The notes: generated by a model not told the origin, from the letters alone. A DNA stretch of 64,000 bases from Bog-473 sp963736525 (GCA_963736525.1 CAVTPF010000014.1:124001-188000), one strand, 5' to 3'; counted from the stretch's first letter, positions 42,519 through 51,885 are shown. Made by a program: numbers and translations.

Positions 42519-43934
42519 ATGGCTACCGAGGAAGAGTTCGACGTCGTCGTGATCGGCGGAGGTCCGGGCGGCTATGCCACCGCGCTCTACGGCGCGGCGG
42601 CGGGCCTCTCCGTCGCCATCGTGGAGCGGGACAAGGTCGGAGGGACGTGCCTACACCGCGGGTGCATCCCGGCCAAGGAGTTCCTCGAGACGGCATCGGT
42701 GCGCCGGACCATCGGGCATTCGCGGGATTTCGGCCTGGAGGTCGCCGGGGTGTCCCTCGACTTCTCCGTCAGCCAGGACCGCAAGAACAGCGTCGTCGAC
42801 AAGCTGTTCAAGGGCCTGTCGGGCCTGCTCAAGGGCCGAAAGGTCACCATTCTCTCGGGGACCGGCACCCTCGGCGCGCACCGGCGCGTCGAGGTCACCG
42901 ACGGCGAGGACGCGGGCCGGGTCGTGGTCGGCCGCAACGTCGTCTTGGCCGCCGGGTCGGTCCCGCGGACGCTGCCCGGATTCGAGGTGGACGGGCGCTG
43001 GGTCATGACGTCCGACGAGTTCCTCGACCTCAAGGAGCTCCCGGCGTCGGTCGCGGTCATCGGTGGTGGCGTCATCGGCTGCGAGTTCGCATCCGTCCTG
43101 GCGGACCTCGGCTCGCGGGTCACGATCATTGAGGCGCTCGACTCCATCCTCACCGGTTGTGACGACGACATCATCCGCCTGGTGGCCCGGTCGTTCAAGA
43201 AGCGGGGCATCGACATCGTCACGGGCGCCATGGTCGAGGGCCACACGCCGGCCAACGAGGGCCATGTCACATCGGTGCGTGCGAGCGGGCAGAGCTGGGA
43301 CGTCGAGGCGATCGTGGTGTCGGTCGGCCGGCGCCCCCGGACCGAGGGCCTGGTCGCGCCGGGTGTCGCCGTGACCATTGACGAGCGCGGCTTCGTGGTG
43401 GCGGACGAGCACCAGCGCACCGGCGAGCCGGGCGTGTGGGCCGTGGGCGACATCGTCGCCGGCACGCCGCAGCTCGCGCACGTCGGGTTCGCCGAGGCGA
43501 TCGTGGCCGTCAAGGGCATGCTCGGCGAACCGGTGGTGCCGGTCGACTACGGCAAGGTGCCCTGGGCCATCTATTGCCATCCCGAGGTCGCCTTCTGCGG
43601 CATGACCGAGGCCCAGGCGACGGCGGCCGGCATCGACGTCGTGACCAAGAAGGACCCCTTCGGCGGCAACAGCCGGGCCCAAATCATCGGGGACACCGAG
43701 GGGGTCGTGAAGGTCGTCGCCGAGCGCCGGCCCGACGGGTCGGCGGGAAGGATCCTGGGCGTCCACATGGCGGGCCCCTGGGTCACCGAGCAACTCGGGG
43801 CGGGCTACCTGGCGGTCAACTGGGAGGCCTTCCCCGACGAGGTGGCGCAGTTCATTCAACCGCACCCGTCGCTCTCCGAGACCTTCGGCGAGACGATGCT
43901 GGCGCTCACCGGAAGGGGATTGCACGTTGGCTGA
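42519..43934 (+). CDS. lpd: Dihydrolipoamide dehydrogenase (E3)
   Basis: 471 residues. FAD motif VIGGGPGGYATA, the redox disulfide C44-x4-C49 in GGTCLHRGCIPAK, NAD motif VIGGGVIGCEFA, and the C-terminal HPHPSLSE with His/Glu are complete. It reoxidises the dihydrolipoyl arm of E2 with NAD+. ATG 42519. The E2 gene begins inside its last codons (8-nt overlap). Confidence 0.95.
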   Translation: MATEEEFDVVVIGGGPGGYATALYGAAAGLSVAIVERDKVGGTCLHRGCIPAKEFLETASVRRTIGHSRDFGLEVAGVSLDFSVSQDRKNSVVDKLFKGLSGLLKGRKVTILSGTGTLGAHRRVEVTDGEDAGRVVVGRNVVLAAGSVPRTLPGFEVDGRWVMTSDEFLDLKELPASVAVIGGGVIGCEFASVLADLGSRVTIIEALDSILTGCDDDIIRLVARSFKKRGIDIVTGAMVEGHTPANEGHVTSVRASGQSWDVEAIVVSVGRRPRTEGLVAPGVAVTIDERGFVVADEHQRTGEPGVWAVGDIVAGTPQLAHVGFAEAIVAVKGMLGEPVVPVDYGKVPWAIYCHPEVAFCGMTEAQATAAGIDVVTKKDPFGGNSRAQIIGDTEGVVKVVAERRPDGSAGRILGVHMAGPWVTEQLGAGYLAVNWEAFPDEVAQFIQPHPSLSETFGETMLALTGRGLHVG

Positions 43935-45372
43935 CGTGATGATGCCGCAGCTCGGCGAGACAGTGACCGAGGGCACGATCACCCGCTGGATGAAGGCCGT
44001 CGGTGACGCGGTCGAACGGGACGAGCCGCTCTTCGAGGTCTCCACCGACAAGGTCGACTCCGAGGTGCCGTCGCCCGCCGCGGGCGTTCTGACCGAGATC
44101 CTCGTGCCCGAGGGTGAGACGGTCGAGGTCGGCGTCAAGCTCGCCGTGATCGGCGACGGCGCGGCGCCGGCAGTCTCCGGCGCCACGCCCGCCGCCGAGG
44201 CCCCGGCCGCGGCGCCACCACCACCATCGGCCGCACCGCCGACATCGGCACCGCCGGCACCGCCGACACCGGTACCGACGGCACCCGCACCGGCTGCAAC
44301 GCCTGCGCCGGCACCTGCGCCGAGCGCCGATGCAAACGGCTGGGGCGAAGAGCCTCGCGTGCTGTCGCCGATAGTGCGCAAGATCCTCGCCGAGAACGGG
44401 ATCAGCGAGTCCGAGGTGACGGGGACCGGCGCAGGGGGCCGCATCACCCGTGAGGATGTGCTGCGAGTGGTCGAGGCGCGCCGGGCGGCGGGTCAGGCGT
44501 CGGGGGCGTCCGCACCGCCTCCGCCTCCGCCTCCCGCTGCAACGCCGCCTCCGCCTCCGCCGCCGTATCCATCGCCACCTGCCCCGACTGCCGCGCCGGC
44601 TGCGCCTGTGTTCAGCGCGCCGGCGCCGCCGCCGGTCTCCATGGCGTCCTTCCGTGCCGCCGGTGACCAGGTGGTGCCGTTCTCCAACATGCGGCGTCGG
44701 ACGGCCGAGCACATGGTGCGGTCGAAGGCGACCTCACCCCACGCGTTCATCGCCAACGAGGTCGACTTCGAGAGCGTGGAGCGCGTGCGCAGCGCCTGGG
44801 GCGAGCGCTTCAGGGCCGAAGAGGGATTCACGTTGACCTATCTGCCCTTCGTGGCCCGGGCGGCGGTGGAGGCACTGCGCGACTTCCCGCTGCTCAACGC
44901 GTCGGTGGTCGACGACTCGTTGCTCGTCCACGCGGAGGTGAACCTCGGGATCGCGGTGGACCTGTCTCACGAGGGCCTGATCGTGCCGGTGATCCACCGG
45001 GCCGAGGAGGTCACGCTCCGTGGAGTGGCCCGGCGCATCCGCGACCTCGCCGAGCGGGCGCGCAGCCGCCAGCTGAACGCCGACGACATCGCCGGCGGCA
45101 CCTTCTCCATCACCAATGACGGGCCCTTCGGCACCTACTTCACGGTCCCGATCATCAATCAGCCCCAAGTGGCGATTCTGGCCACGGACGGCATCGCCCG
45201 CCGGCCGGTCGTGGTGACACTGCCCGACGGGTCCGAGTCGATCGCCATCCATTCGACCGGGATCCTGGGCGTCAGCTGGGACCACCGGGCCGTCGACGGC
45301 GCCTACGTCTCCCTGTTCCTGGCACGGGTCTCGGATCTACTGAGCAGCCGCGACTGGGCCGCCGAGCTCTGA
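43927..45372 (+). CDS. Dihydrolipoamide acyltransferase (E2)
   Basis: 481 residues. A single lipoyl domain (about 1-78; lipoyl-Lys in STDKVDSE), an Ala/Pro linker, an E3/E1-binding domain (about 138-175; LSPIVRKILAENG), a second Ala/Pro linker, and a catalytic domain (about 235-481) ending with the SWDHRAVDG active site. TTG 43927 gives MADVMMPQLGE, the usual N-terminus, and overlaps lpd by 8 nt; GTG or ATG a few codons in are alternatives. Partner of aceE or of a branched-chain/oxoglutarate E1; location favours pyruvate. Confidence 0.93.
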   Translation: MADVMMPQLGETVTEGTITRWMKAVGDAVERDEPLFEVSTDKVDSEVPSPAAGVLTEILVPEGETVEVGVKLAVIGDGAAPAVSGATPAAEAPAAAPPPPSAAPPTSAPPAPPTPVPTAPAPAATPAPAPAPSADANGWGEEPRVLSPIVRKILAENGISESEVTGTGAGGRITREDVLRVVEARRAAGQASGASAPPPPPPPAATPPPPPPPYPSPPAPTAAPAAPVFSAPAPPPVSMASFRAAGDQVVPFSNMRRRTAEHMVRSKATSPHAFIANEVDFESVERVRSAWGERFRAEEGFTLTYLPFVARAAVEALRDFPLLNASVVDDSLLVHAEVNLGIAVDLSHEGLIVPVIHRAEEVTLRGVARRIRDLAERARSRQLNADDIAGGTFSITNDGPFGTYFTVPIINQPQVAILATDGIARRPVVVTLPDGSESIAIHSTGILGVSWDHRAVDGAYVSLFLARVSDLLSSRDWAAEL

Positions 45373-45383
45373 GGACGGAGCCG

Positions 45384-47030
45384 GTGCTGCGCATCCGGTC
45401 CCTGGGGTCCGTCCCCTACCACGAAGCGTTCGCACTGCAGCACGCCCTGGCCACCGAGGCCCGAGACGACTATCTGCTGATGCTGCAGCACCCGCACACC
45501 TACACCCTGGGGGCCCACGCCGACGAGCACCACGTCCTCGTCGAGCCCTCGCTGGTGGGTGCCGTGCTCGAGCACACCGACCGGGGCGGGGACGTCACGT
45601 ACCACGGACCGGGACAACTGGTGGCCTACCCGATCGTGACGGTGCCCGACGACCCCGGGTCGGGCCCGGCCCACGTGCACCGCCTGGAGCGGCTCGTCAT
45701 CGACACCCTGAGGGACCTCGGTCTGCCCGAAGCGAGCAGCGTGGAAGATTACCCCGGGGTGTGGGTGGGTGCGGCCGGTCCGCACCAGCGCAAGATCGCG
45801 GCCATCGGGGTGCGTACCATCCGGGTCGGCCCGGGTCGTCGTCGCACGCTGCACGGCGTGGCCCTGAACGTGAGCACCGACCTGTCCATGTTCGGGCACA
45901 TCGTGCCCTGCGGCATCACCGACCGCGGGGTGACGTCCCTGTGGGCCGAGGGCGTGGCGGTGCCGATGGAGGCGGTGGTCGATGCCTTCGTGGCCAGGGC
46001 CGCCGCCGCGTTCGGCGAGGTGGGCGTGGAGCGCCACGACGTGGTGACCGGCCCCGCCGCGACCGTCGCCGGCCCGGAACCGGTTGCGGTCGAGCGCCCG
46101 CTGCTGCGGCGCCTGCGCCAGGCCGGGGTGTCACCTGAAGAGGGGCTCGACATCGCGCAGCGCAAGCCACCGTGGGTCCGGGTGCCCGTGCACATCGGCA
46201 AGGGCTACCGCCGGCTCGGTGCCACCATCCACGACCTCGGTCTCGTGACGGTGTGCGAGGAGGCGGGCTGCCCCAACATCTACGAATGCTGGGCCGACGG
46301 CACGGCGACGTTCATGATCAACGGGGAGCGCTGCACGCGGGCGTGCGGCTTCTGCCAGGTGGACACCCGCCGTCCGCTGCCGCTGTCGCCCGACGAGCCC
46401 GAGCGGGTGGCCGAGGCGGTGGAGCGGATGGGTCTCGGTCACGCGGTGGTGACCTGCGTCGCCCGCGACGACCTGCCCGACGGTGGCGCCGGCGCCCTGG
46501 CCCGCACCATCGGTGCCATCCGCTCGCGGACGCCGGGCACGACGGTGGAGGTGCTCATTTCCGACTGCCGGGGCGACGCCGAATCGCTCGACGCCATCTT
46601 CGAGGCCCGTCCCGATGTCTTGAACCACAACATCGAGACCGTCGCCCGGCTGCAGCGGGCCGTGCGACCCTCGGCGGGCTACGCGCGGAGCTTGGCGGTG
46701 TTGGCCCGTGCCGGGCAGGTCGGTCTGGTGACCAAGTCCGGGCTGATGGTCGGCCTGGGGGAGCGCGAGGACGAGGTCGTCGCCACCATGGCCGACCTGC
46801 GGGGCGTGGGCGTCTCCATCGTCACCATCGGCCAGTACCTGCGACCGAGCCGTGACCACCTCCCGGTGTCCCGCTACTGGACACCCGAGGAGTTCGACCG
46901 ACTCCGTCACGCGGGGACCGAACTCGGTGTGGCCCACGTCGAGGCGTCACCGCTCACCCGGTCGAGCTATCACGCGCGTGAAGCGGCGTCAGCGGCGTCA
47001 GCGGCGTCCGTGGCGAGCTCGGCGTCCTGA
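45384..47030 (+). CDS. lipBA: LipB-LipA fusion: octanoyltransferase plus lipoyl synthase in one polypeptide
   Basis: 548 residues, no internal stop. Residues 1-215 are LipB: GDVTYHGPGQLVAYP, K137 (RKIAAIGVR) and the acyl-carrier C176 (IVPCGITDRG). After a ~30-residue linker, residues 245-535 are LipA: auxiliary-cluster C291-x4-C296-x5-C302, radical-SAM C317-x3-C321-x2-C324 and the RSSY Ser ligand near 527-529. LipB loads octanoate from ACP on E2; LipA inserts two sulfurs. The tail has an AASAAS repeat. GTG start, 11 bp after the E2 gene, its presumed substrate. The name lipBA is descriptive. Confidence 0.95.
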   Translation: MLRIRSLGSVPYHEAFALQHALATEARDDYLLMLQHPHTYTLGAHADEHHVLVEPSLVGAVLEHTDRGGDVTYHGPGQLVAYPIVTVPDDPGSGPAHVHRLERLVIDTLRDLGLPEASSVEDYPGVWVGAAGPHQRKIAAIGVRTIRVGPGRRRTLHGVALNVSTDLSMFGHIVPCGITDRGVTSLWAEGVAVPMEAVVDAFVARAAAAFGEVGVERHDVVTGPAATVAGPEPVAVERPLLRRLRQAGVSPEEGLDIAQRKPPWVRVPVHIGKGYRRLGATIHDLGLVTVCEEAGCPNIYECWADGTATFMINGERCTRACGFCQVDTRRPLPLSPDEPERVAEAVERMGLGHAVVTCVARDDLPDGGAGALARTIGAIRSRTPGTTVEVLISDCRGDAESLDAIFEARPDVLNHNIETVARLQRAVRPSAGYARSLAVLARAGQVGLVTKSGLMVGLGEREDEVVATMADLRGVGVSIVTIGQYLRPSRDHLPVSRYWTPEEFDRLRHAGTELGVAHVEASPLTRSSYHAREAASAASAASVASSAS

Positions 47031-47036
47031 GTCTCT

Positions 47037-47924
47037 TCAGGCGTTGGCGTCGGCCAGGACTTCTTCGACGGTCCGCGTCGCCATCGACGCAAAGGCGGGG
47101 TTCGTGTCGACGTAGTAGGGGATGATGAGCAGCGCTTGATGCAGGGCGAACCCGCGGGCGCGCAGCCAGGTGCCCTCATCGACGTCGAGTGCGGCCCGGA
47201 AGGTCGCGCGTCCCGATCGGCCGAAGACGCTCCACGCCGCGATCACGTCCGCAGCGGGATCACCGACACCGGCCCCACCGAAATCGAGCACAGCCTTCAG
47301 CCGGCCCCTTTCGATCAGCAGGTTGGCTGGCAACAGGTCAGCGTGGATCCACACCGGGTTTCCTTGCCACGTCGGCGCCCGGCGCGACGCCTCCCACGCG
47401 GCTCTGGCCCCTTCCGTGTCGATGACGCCGCCCAGTACGTCGATCACGGCTCGCGTCACCGTGTCCAGTTGCGCCAGAGGTTTGCGCCCGGCCAGCCGTA
47501 CACCTGAAGGGTCGATGCCCCGGAGCGCAGTGACGAACTGAGCGAGATCGGCGGCCGCCCGCCCCTCGTCGTCGATGCGATCGATCGAGAACGTGTCCCC
47601 CTCGATCCACCGGTAGATCCCCCAGGGGAAGGGGTAGCCGCTCCCCGGGCTGCCCGTCGCAATCGGTTCGGGAATGGCAAGGGACAGCCGGGGCGCCAGT
47701 CGCGGCAACCAATGACATTCCCACTCGAGGTCGGTGGCCCATTTGCCCAGCCGTGGCAGCCGCACGTACAGATCGTCGCCGATGCGAAAGATCGTGTTGA
47801 CCGTCCCGGTTGACTCCACCGGAACGACGGACAGATCGGCGAATTCGGGAAACTGGGCGCGCAGCAGTCGGCGCACCAGCTCTGCGTCGATGTCGGTTTC
47901 TCCCTCGTGCAACTTATGTGTCAT
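47037..47924 (-). CDS. Aminoglycoside phosphotransferase-family kinase
   Basis: 295 residues, APH fold. The Brenner-type catalytic motif HADLLPANLL (HxDxxxxN) and DFGGAGVGDPAAD (Mg2+-binding Asp) are present, with a WIEGDTFSI hinge segment. Such kinases phosphorylate antibiotics, choline-like or small alcohol substrates; substrate specificity is unclear and a resistance role is not shown. ATG 47924 overlaps the methyltransferase stop by 3 nt, so it is the second gene of a minus-strand pair. Confidence 0.8.
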   Translation of the reverse strand: MTHKLHEGETDIDAELVRRLLRAQFPEFADLSVVPVESTGTVNTIFRIGDDLYVRLPRLGKWATDLEWECHWLPRLAPRLSLAIPEPIATGSPGSGYPFPWGIYRWIEGDTFSIDRIDDEGRAAADLAQFVTALRGIDPSGVRLAGRKPLAQLDTVTRAVIDVLGGVIDTEGARAAWEASRRAPTWQGNPVWIHADLLPANLLIERGRLKAVLDFGGAGVGDPAADVIAAWSVFGRSGRATFRAALDVDEGTWLRARGFALHQALLIIPYYVDTNPAFASMATRTVEEVLADANA

Positions 47925-48682
47925 TGGCTCGGACCCGTTGCCGCGACCTGCGCCATCCACAGACAGGTTTCGTAGGGCACGACCATGATCCCACCGGGGA
48001 AGGCGTTGCGAAGGATCGACTCGGCGTCGACCAGCAAGGAGGTCGTGTCGGCGTCGGCAAGGTCGATGACGTACGAGTGGCTGCGCAGCTCCACGAGCCA
48101 GTCCTCGACGGTCACCTGTCGCTCCCACTCGACGACCCGTCGCGTCGGGTGGCGGAAGGAGCGGGCATCACGGACGGAGGTGGAGCACCAGTCGACGTTC
48201 CGTTGGTCACGGGAGAACGCGGCGCACCGCTCCTCCAGGAGTCCGGAGTACTCGTCGAACCACGCCTCGCTGTCGGCCCATGGGTGGTTCCACCAGGCAG
48301 CCCACCACCCGCCGTGCTTGAGCACGCGCGCCGCCTCCTGGGCGCCGAGGTCTTGGTCCACCCAATGCCAGCTCTGGCCGAAGCAGATCAGATCCAGGCA
48401 TCGAGAGCGCAGCGGAACGGCGGCCGCGTCGGCGAGCACGACTCGGAGCCCTGGGCTGCGTGCGAGAGCCCGGCGCAGCATGCCCGGTCCGGGGTCGAAG
48501 GCGATCACCACCGCACGCCGCCGGATCAGCTCGCGGGTGACCACACCGGTGCCCGCACCACCGTCGGCCACGATCTTTCCGGCCAACTCCCCGCACGCGG
48601 ATTCAAGAAGGTCGTAGAGCGCGGCGGGATAGGAGGGTCGAGCCGCGTCGTATTCCGCGGCGGCGGTGTCGAACAACCTCAT
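47921..48682 (-). CDS. SAM-dependent methyltransferase, type-11-like
   Basis: 253 residues. FDTAAAEYDAARPSYP is the typical N-terminus, motif I is IVADGGAGTGVVTREL, an Asp follows in VIAFDPGPGM, and DLICFGQSWHWVD plus VLKHGGWWAAWW complete the core. Members of this family methylate diverse small molecules. ATG 48682. Coupled to the downstream phosphotransferase gene by a short overlap, the two may modify the same compound. Confidence 0.82.
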   Translation of the reverse strand: MRLFDTAAAEYDAARPSYPAALYDLLESACGELAGKIVADGGAGTGVVTRELIRRRAVVIAFDPGPGMLRRALARSPGLRVVLADAAAVPLRSRCLDLICFGQSWHWVDQDLGAQEAARVLKHGGWWAAWWNHPWADSEAWFDEYSGLLEERCAAFSRDQRNVDWCSTSVRDARSFRHPTRRVVEWERQVTVEDWLVELRSHSYVIDLADADTTSLLVDAESILRNAFPGGIMVVPYETCLWMAQVAATGPSQ

Positions 48683-48743
48683 CAGACCATCGTTCCATCG
48701 ATGTGGATGGCTGCGACCGTGAGGGACGACCGTTCGGGATAGG

Positions 48744-49001
48744 TCAGCCGGTGATCGCCTTGACGCGGGGACGAATCGACGCAAGGTACACGCAGGCGAG
48801 GATCAGGCCGATCAACCCGGTGATCAGCCAGAAGACGACGATCAGCGAGATCCACAGTGCCTTCGAAGAACCCGCCGCCGCGAAGGCTCCGGATGGCCTC
48901 GACGCTGCGTCGATGACGGCCCAGAGCGGTACCACGAAACCCGCGACGAAGACGATGGCCACGACGAGCAGATCAGGTCCGAAGATGTCCGCAATCACCA
49001 T
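48744..49001 (-). CDS. Small two-helix membrane protein, 85 aa
   Basis: Hydrophobic helices at about 9-29 and 48-72 with a short polar loop (DAASRPSGAFAAAGSSK) between. The pattern resembles phospholipase D-like N-terminal or DUF2516-type actinobacterial membrane proteins. Family uncertain. ATG 49001 follows a weak ribosome site. Separate from the methyltransferase by 61 bp. Confidence 0.6.
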   Translation of the reverse strand: MVIADIFGPDLLVVAIVFVAGFVVPLWAVIDAASRPSGAFAAAGSSKALWISLIVVFWLITGLIGLILACVYLASIRPRVKAITG

Positions 49002-49154
49002 TCACCTCGAGTGAGTCCGGCTGGTGCCGACGACGCAGCGTATCCCCGAACCACCGCTCCGCGGACGGGTGCATGAGATGACGACTCGGATACGGGTGGG
49101 GAACGGCACTGCGCCAGCCCTCGACGTGGTCGTCCGGCAGGTCCATAAGCGCCA

Positions 49155-49523
49155 ATGCGACCGCGGCGCCTGAGCATCCCTGACGCCTGCGGCATGGGGG
49201 CCACGCTGAGGGTCACGCGCCATCCCGAGGAGCGAAAGATCGTGTTGAGCCACTGGCGCGACGGGCTCTGCGTCGCGTCGACGCCGATCGAGTTGAGCGA
49301 GGTCTCCGCTCTGATTGGAGTTCTGGCGGATGCCCTCGGCGACGCCATCGAGGCGCCGGCCAACGAAGGTGCCGGCACGGCACCGAAGCCGTCGTTCTTG
49401 TCGTCGATCCGCCGATGGCTGCGGCCGAGGTTGGCGCAGGTGACCGAACTCCGCCTTGTCCGCGATGCGGCCGGGGACAAGACGGCGTTCGAACATCCGG
49501 GCCGGCCCCGCCCCTTGGCGTGA
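49155..49523 (+). CDS. Hypothetical protein, 122 aa
   Basis: Not recognised. The N-terminal region (MGATLRVTRHPEERKIVLSHWRDG) may be the true start at the second Met. A leucine-rich helical segment IELSEVSALIGVLADALGDA and a basic RRWLRPRLAQVTELR follow. Soluble, no signal. Opposite in direction to its neighbours. Confidence 0.4.
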   Translation: MRPRRLSIPDACGMGATLRVTRHPEERKIVLSHWRDGLCVASTPIELSEVSALIGVLADALGDAIEAPANEGAGTAPKPSFLSSIRRWLRPRLAQVTELRLVRDAAGDKTAFEHPGRPRPLA

Positions 49524-49538
49524 CCGGCTCCGGGTCCC

Positions 49539-50096
49539 TTAGGGGAGCGATCGTCGGGAGCGCAGCCCCGACTCGATGGCCCGCGCGACGCCCGTGACCG
49601 ACCCCACGAACTCACCGGACAGCGTGACGCCGTCCGACACCGTGAGCTCGAGTCCGCCCCCCAGGCCCGGAAACCGGCCGGGCAACGCGAAGGCCTTCCC
49701 CGCCTGAACGTCGGACCACGGAAGCTGAAACGTCCCCCCGATCCTCGATTGCGGCGTGGTCCAGCCTCCGCCCTTCCACCGGATCCCCGCCTGGGTGAAC
49801 TCGCATCGTCCGGAGCCCAGGTCCTTGCGTCCCCAGCCGGCGGCCCGACCTCGGGGACGGAGGTCCGGGAAGCGGTGGCGGTCTGACAGCGACGACCCCG
49901 TGAACGAGACATACCCGCGCCAGTAGGGGTCGCCGGTCTGTGGTCGCCGGCGACCCGCGATCCTGGCCCGCGCCAACAAAATGCCGGCCACGACGACGAG
50001 CGCAGCCCAGAACACGATGAGCTCGGGGCCGAGCCCTGGACCGAGCAGGAAGGCGACACCGGCCAGGGCAGCCAGGAAGAGGACGATCCTTGCCAT
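49539..50096 (-). CDS. Membrane protein with PH-like C-terminal domain, 185 aa
   Basis: Two N-terminal helices (about 2-22 and 25-43), then a basic turn and a predicted beta domain (about 60-180; GRCEFTQAGIRWKGG, GTFQLPWSDVQAG, GLELTVSDGVTLSG) similar to bacterial PH domains. The topology is two helices inward of a soluble domain. Function unknown. ATG 50096 is the only plausible start. Confidence 0.55.
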   Translation of the reverse strand: MARIVLFLAALAGVAFLLGPGLGPELIVFWAALVVVAGILLARARIAGRRRPQTGDPYWRGYVSFTGSSLSDRHRFPDLRPRGRAAGWGRKDLGSGRCEFTQAGIRWKGGGWTTPQSRIGGTFQLPWSDVQAGKAFALPGRFPGLGGGLELTVSDGVTLSGEFVGSVTGVARAIESGLRSRRSLP

Positions 50097-50168
50097 GGGT
50101 CTCTCAGCGTAACGAGGGTCGGGTCGGCCCCCCTGGAATCAATCGGCGTGCTCGGCGTTGCACCGAGC

Positions 50169-51116
50169 ATGGCAACCACCGTCGTCGCAACCGCCTTCGG
50201 CGGGCCCGAGGTTCTCGCCGTCATCGACGAGGCCGTCGGTTCCCCCGTCGCCGACCAGGTCCTGATCTCCGTCCGGGCGATCGGTACCAACCCGGTGGAC
50301 TACAAGCTCTACAGCGGCGAGTCCGGGCACGACCCGAGCATGTTGCCGATGCATCTGGGCTACGAGGCGGCGGGCGTGGTGGCGGCAGTCCCAGAGGGGA
50401 CCAGCGGGCCTGTCGGACCCATTCGGGAGGGAGACGAGGTGATTGCCTACCCGATCTTCGGTGCCTACGCCGCGGAGGTGCTCGTTCCGGCGTCGAGCGT
50501 CGTGCCCAAGCCCTCCATGCTCTCGTTCGAGGAGGCGAGCGGCCTCATGCTCGTCGGGACCACGGCCGTCCACGCCCTGCGGGCGACTGCAGTCACCGCC
50601 GGCGACACCCTCGTCATCCATGGCGCCTCGGGTGGCGTCGGGCTGCTGACCGTGCAATTGGCCGTCGAGGCGGGTGCCCGCGTCATCGGCACGGCCGGCG
50701 AGTCGAGTCACGAGTACCTTCGCGAGCTGGAGGCGGAGCCGGTCGTCTACGGGCCGGGACTCGAGGAGCGCATCAGGGCGCTCGCCCCCGACGGGGTGGA
50801 TGCCGCCATCGACGCGGTGGGCACGGACGAGGCGCTCGACACCTCGGTCGCCCTCGTGGCCGACCGGGAGCGGATCGCCACCCTCGCGGGAGCGCGGCGC
50901 GGCTTCGAGCTCGGCATCAAGGTGCTCGGCCGGCCGCCGGGGGCCGACCGCGGGGCCGAGATTCGGGCGGCGGCCCGCCTCCAGCTGCTGGATCTGGCCG
51001 AAGCCGGGAAGCTCGAGGTCATCGTGTCCGAGACCCTTCCCCTGGCCGAAGCCGCCACCGCGCACCGTCAGCTGGCCCGAGGGCACACGCACGGGAAGAT
51101 CGTGCTCATCCCGTAG
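50169..51116 (+). CDS. Zinc-independent medium-chain dehydrogenase (quinone oxidoreductase-like)
   Basis: 315 residues, MDR superfamily. GYEAAGVV, the NADPH motif HGASGGVGLLTVQLA and ATAHRQLARGHTHGKIVLIP are typical of quinone oxidoreductase-type members. Zn-ligand Cys/His sets are absent. It would reduce quinones or enones with NADPH. ATG 50169 follows the conserved N-terminus (ATTVVATAFGGPEVL); GTG 50148 is possible. Its 3' end overlaps the convergent gene by 11 nt. Confidence 0.82.
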   Translation: MATTVVATAFGGPEVLAVIDEAVGSPVADQVLISVRAIGTNPVDYKLYSGESGHDPSMLPMHLGYEAAGVVAAVPEGTSGPVGPIREGDEVIAYPIFGAYAAEVLVPASSVVPKPSMLSFEEASGLMLVGTTAVHALRATAVTAGDTLVIHGASGGVGLLTVQLAVEAGARVIGTAGESSHEYLRELEAEPVVYGPGLEERIRALAPDGVDAAIDAVGTDEALDTSVALVADRERIATLAGARRGFELGIKVLGRPPGADRGAEIRAAARLQLLDLAEAGKLEVIVSETLPLAEAATAHRQLARGHTHGKIVLIP

Positions 51117-51885
51117 CGCTGTGCGCGGCGCGCCGGCGCCGAAGCACGGCGGGCGTCGCCACCGCGGCGGCCAGCACGGCGACCGCCAGGACCGCCCAGC
51201 CGATGGAGGTGGGCGAGACGCCCCTGTGCACGCCGCCCGCGCCGCCGCCCGCGCCGCCCGTCCCTCCGGGCGCCGCCGCCATGGCGGCGTGTTGAGCCCG
51301 GGCCACCCGCAGGGCGTCGGCCGGGGAGATCGGCTTCTCGTCGGCGGTCGCCGCGGAGAAGAACGACAGCAGATCGACGTAGACGCCGGCGCGCATGGTG
51401 ACGGCTTGTCCCACGCCGGACTGGGTGGCGGTCGAGGCGAAGTAGGTGGTCCGGCTCGCCCCGGGGATGGACGCCACCGGGCCCGAGCTCACGATCTCAC
51501 CGGACTGGAGGGTGTGCTGGGCCGCCTGCAGGAAGACCCGTGCTCCCTCGACGGAGGGGAAGCGGACGAGCAGGTCCTGCACCTCGTGGGCGCCCCCGGC
51601 ATCCCCCCACACTCGCTCGTAGGTGGAGTCGGTCTGCGCCAGGGTGGCGAATGCGCTTTTCGCCGCCGCCGGGTCCGGTGCGCTGGAGGCGAACTCGGAG
51701 GGATTGAGCGCGCCCTCGGAGGAGACGGTGTACCCCGGACCCAGGTCGGAGGTGACCACGGTGCCCAGCGCGGGAAGGGAGCTCGGGGCGGCCACGGCCG
51801 CAGGGGCGGGGCCGACGGGAGCGATCAGGACCAGGGCGCCGGTGACCCACGCGAGCGCCGCCGGAACGCCCGGGACCTTCCTCAC
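51106..51885 (-). CDS. Secreted protein with signal peptide and C-terminal membrane anchor
   Basis: 259 residues. The N-terminus has a hydrophobic signal-type stretch (about 8-28, then AVAAPSS), followed by a soluble domain that looks like actinobacterial lipid/stress-type exported proteins, and a C-terminal helix (about 228-247) with a basic RRRR tail. The GTG start (51885) overlaps the metH stop (GTGA), so it may be coupled to metH. Family not recognised. Confidence 0.6.
   Translation of the reverse strand: MRKVPGVPAALAWVTGALVLIAPVGPAPAAVAAPSSLPALGTVVTSDLGPGYTVSSEGALNPSEFASSAPDPAAAKSAFATLAQTDSTYERVWGDAGGAHEVQDLLVRFPSVEGARVFLQAAQHTLQSGEIVSSGPVASIPGASRTTYFASTATQSGVGQAVTMRAGVYVDLLSFFSAATADEKPISPADALRVARAQHAAMAAAPGGTGGAGGGAGGVHRGVSPTSIGWAVLAVAVLAAAVATPAVLRRRRAAHSATG

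Noticed and set aside
47037..47924. Antibiotic resistance gene call for the phosphotransferase
   Set aside because: The APH fold also covers choline and other small-molecule kinases, and no resistance-type context is seen. The neutral family call is kept.
48973..49146. Short minus-strand frame (about 57 codons, MDLPDDHVEGW)
   Set aside because: It overlaps the start of the small membrane gene, has no ribosome site and no family match.
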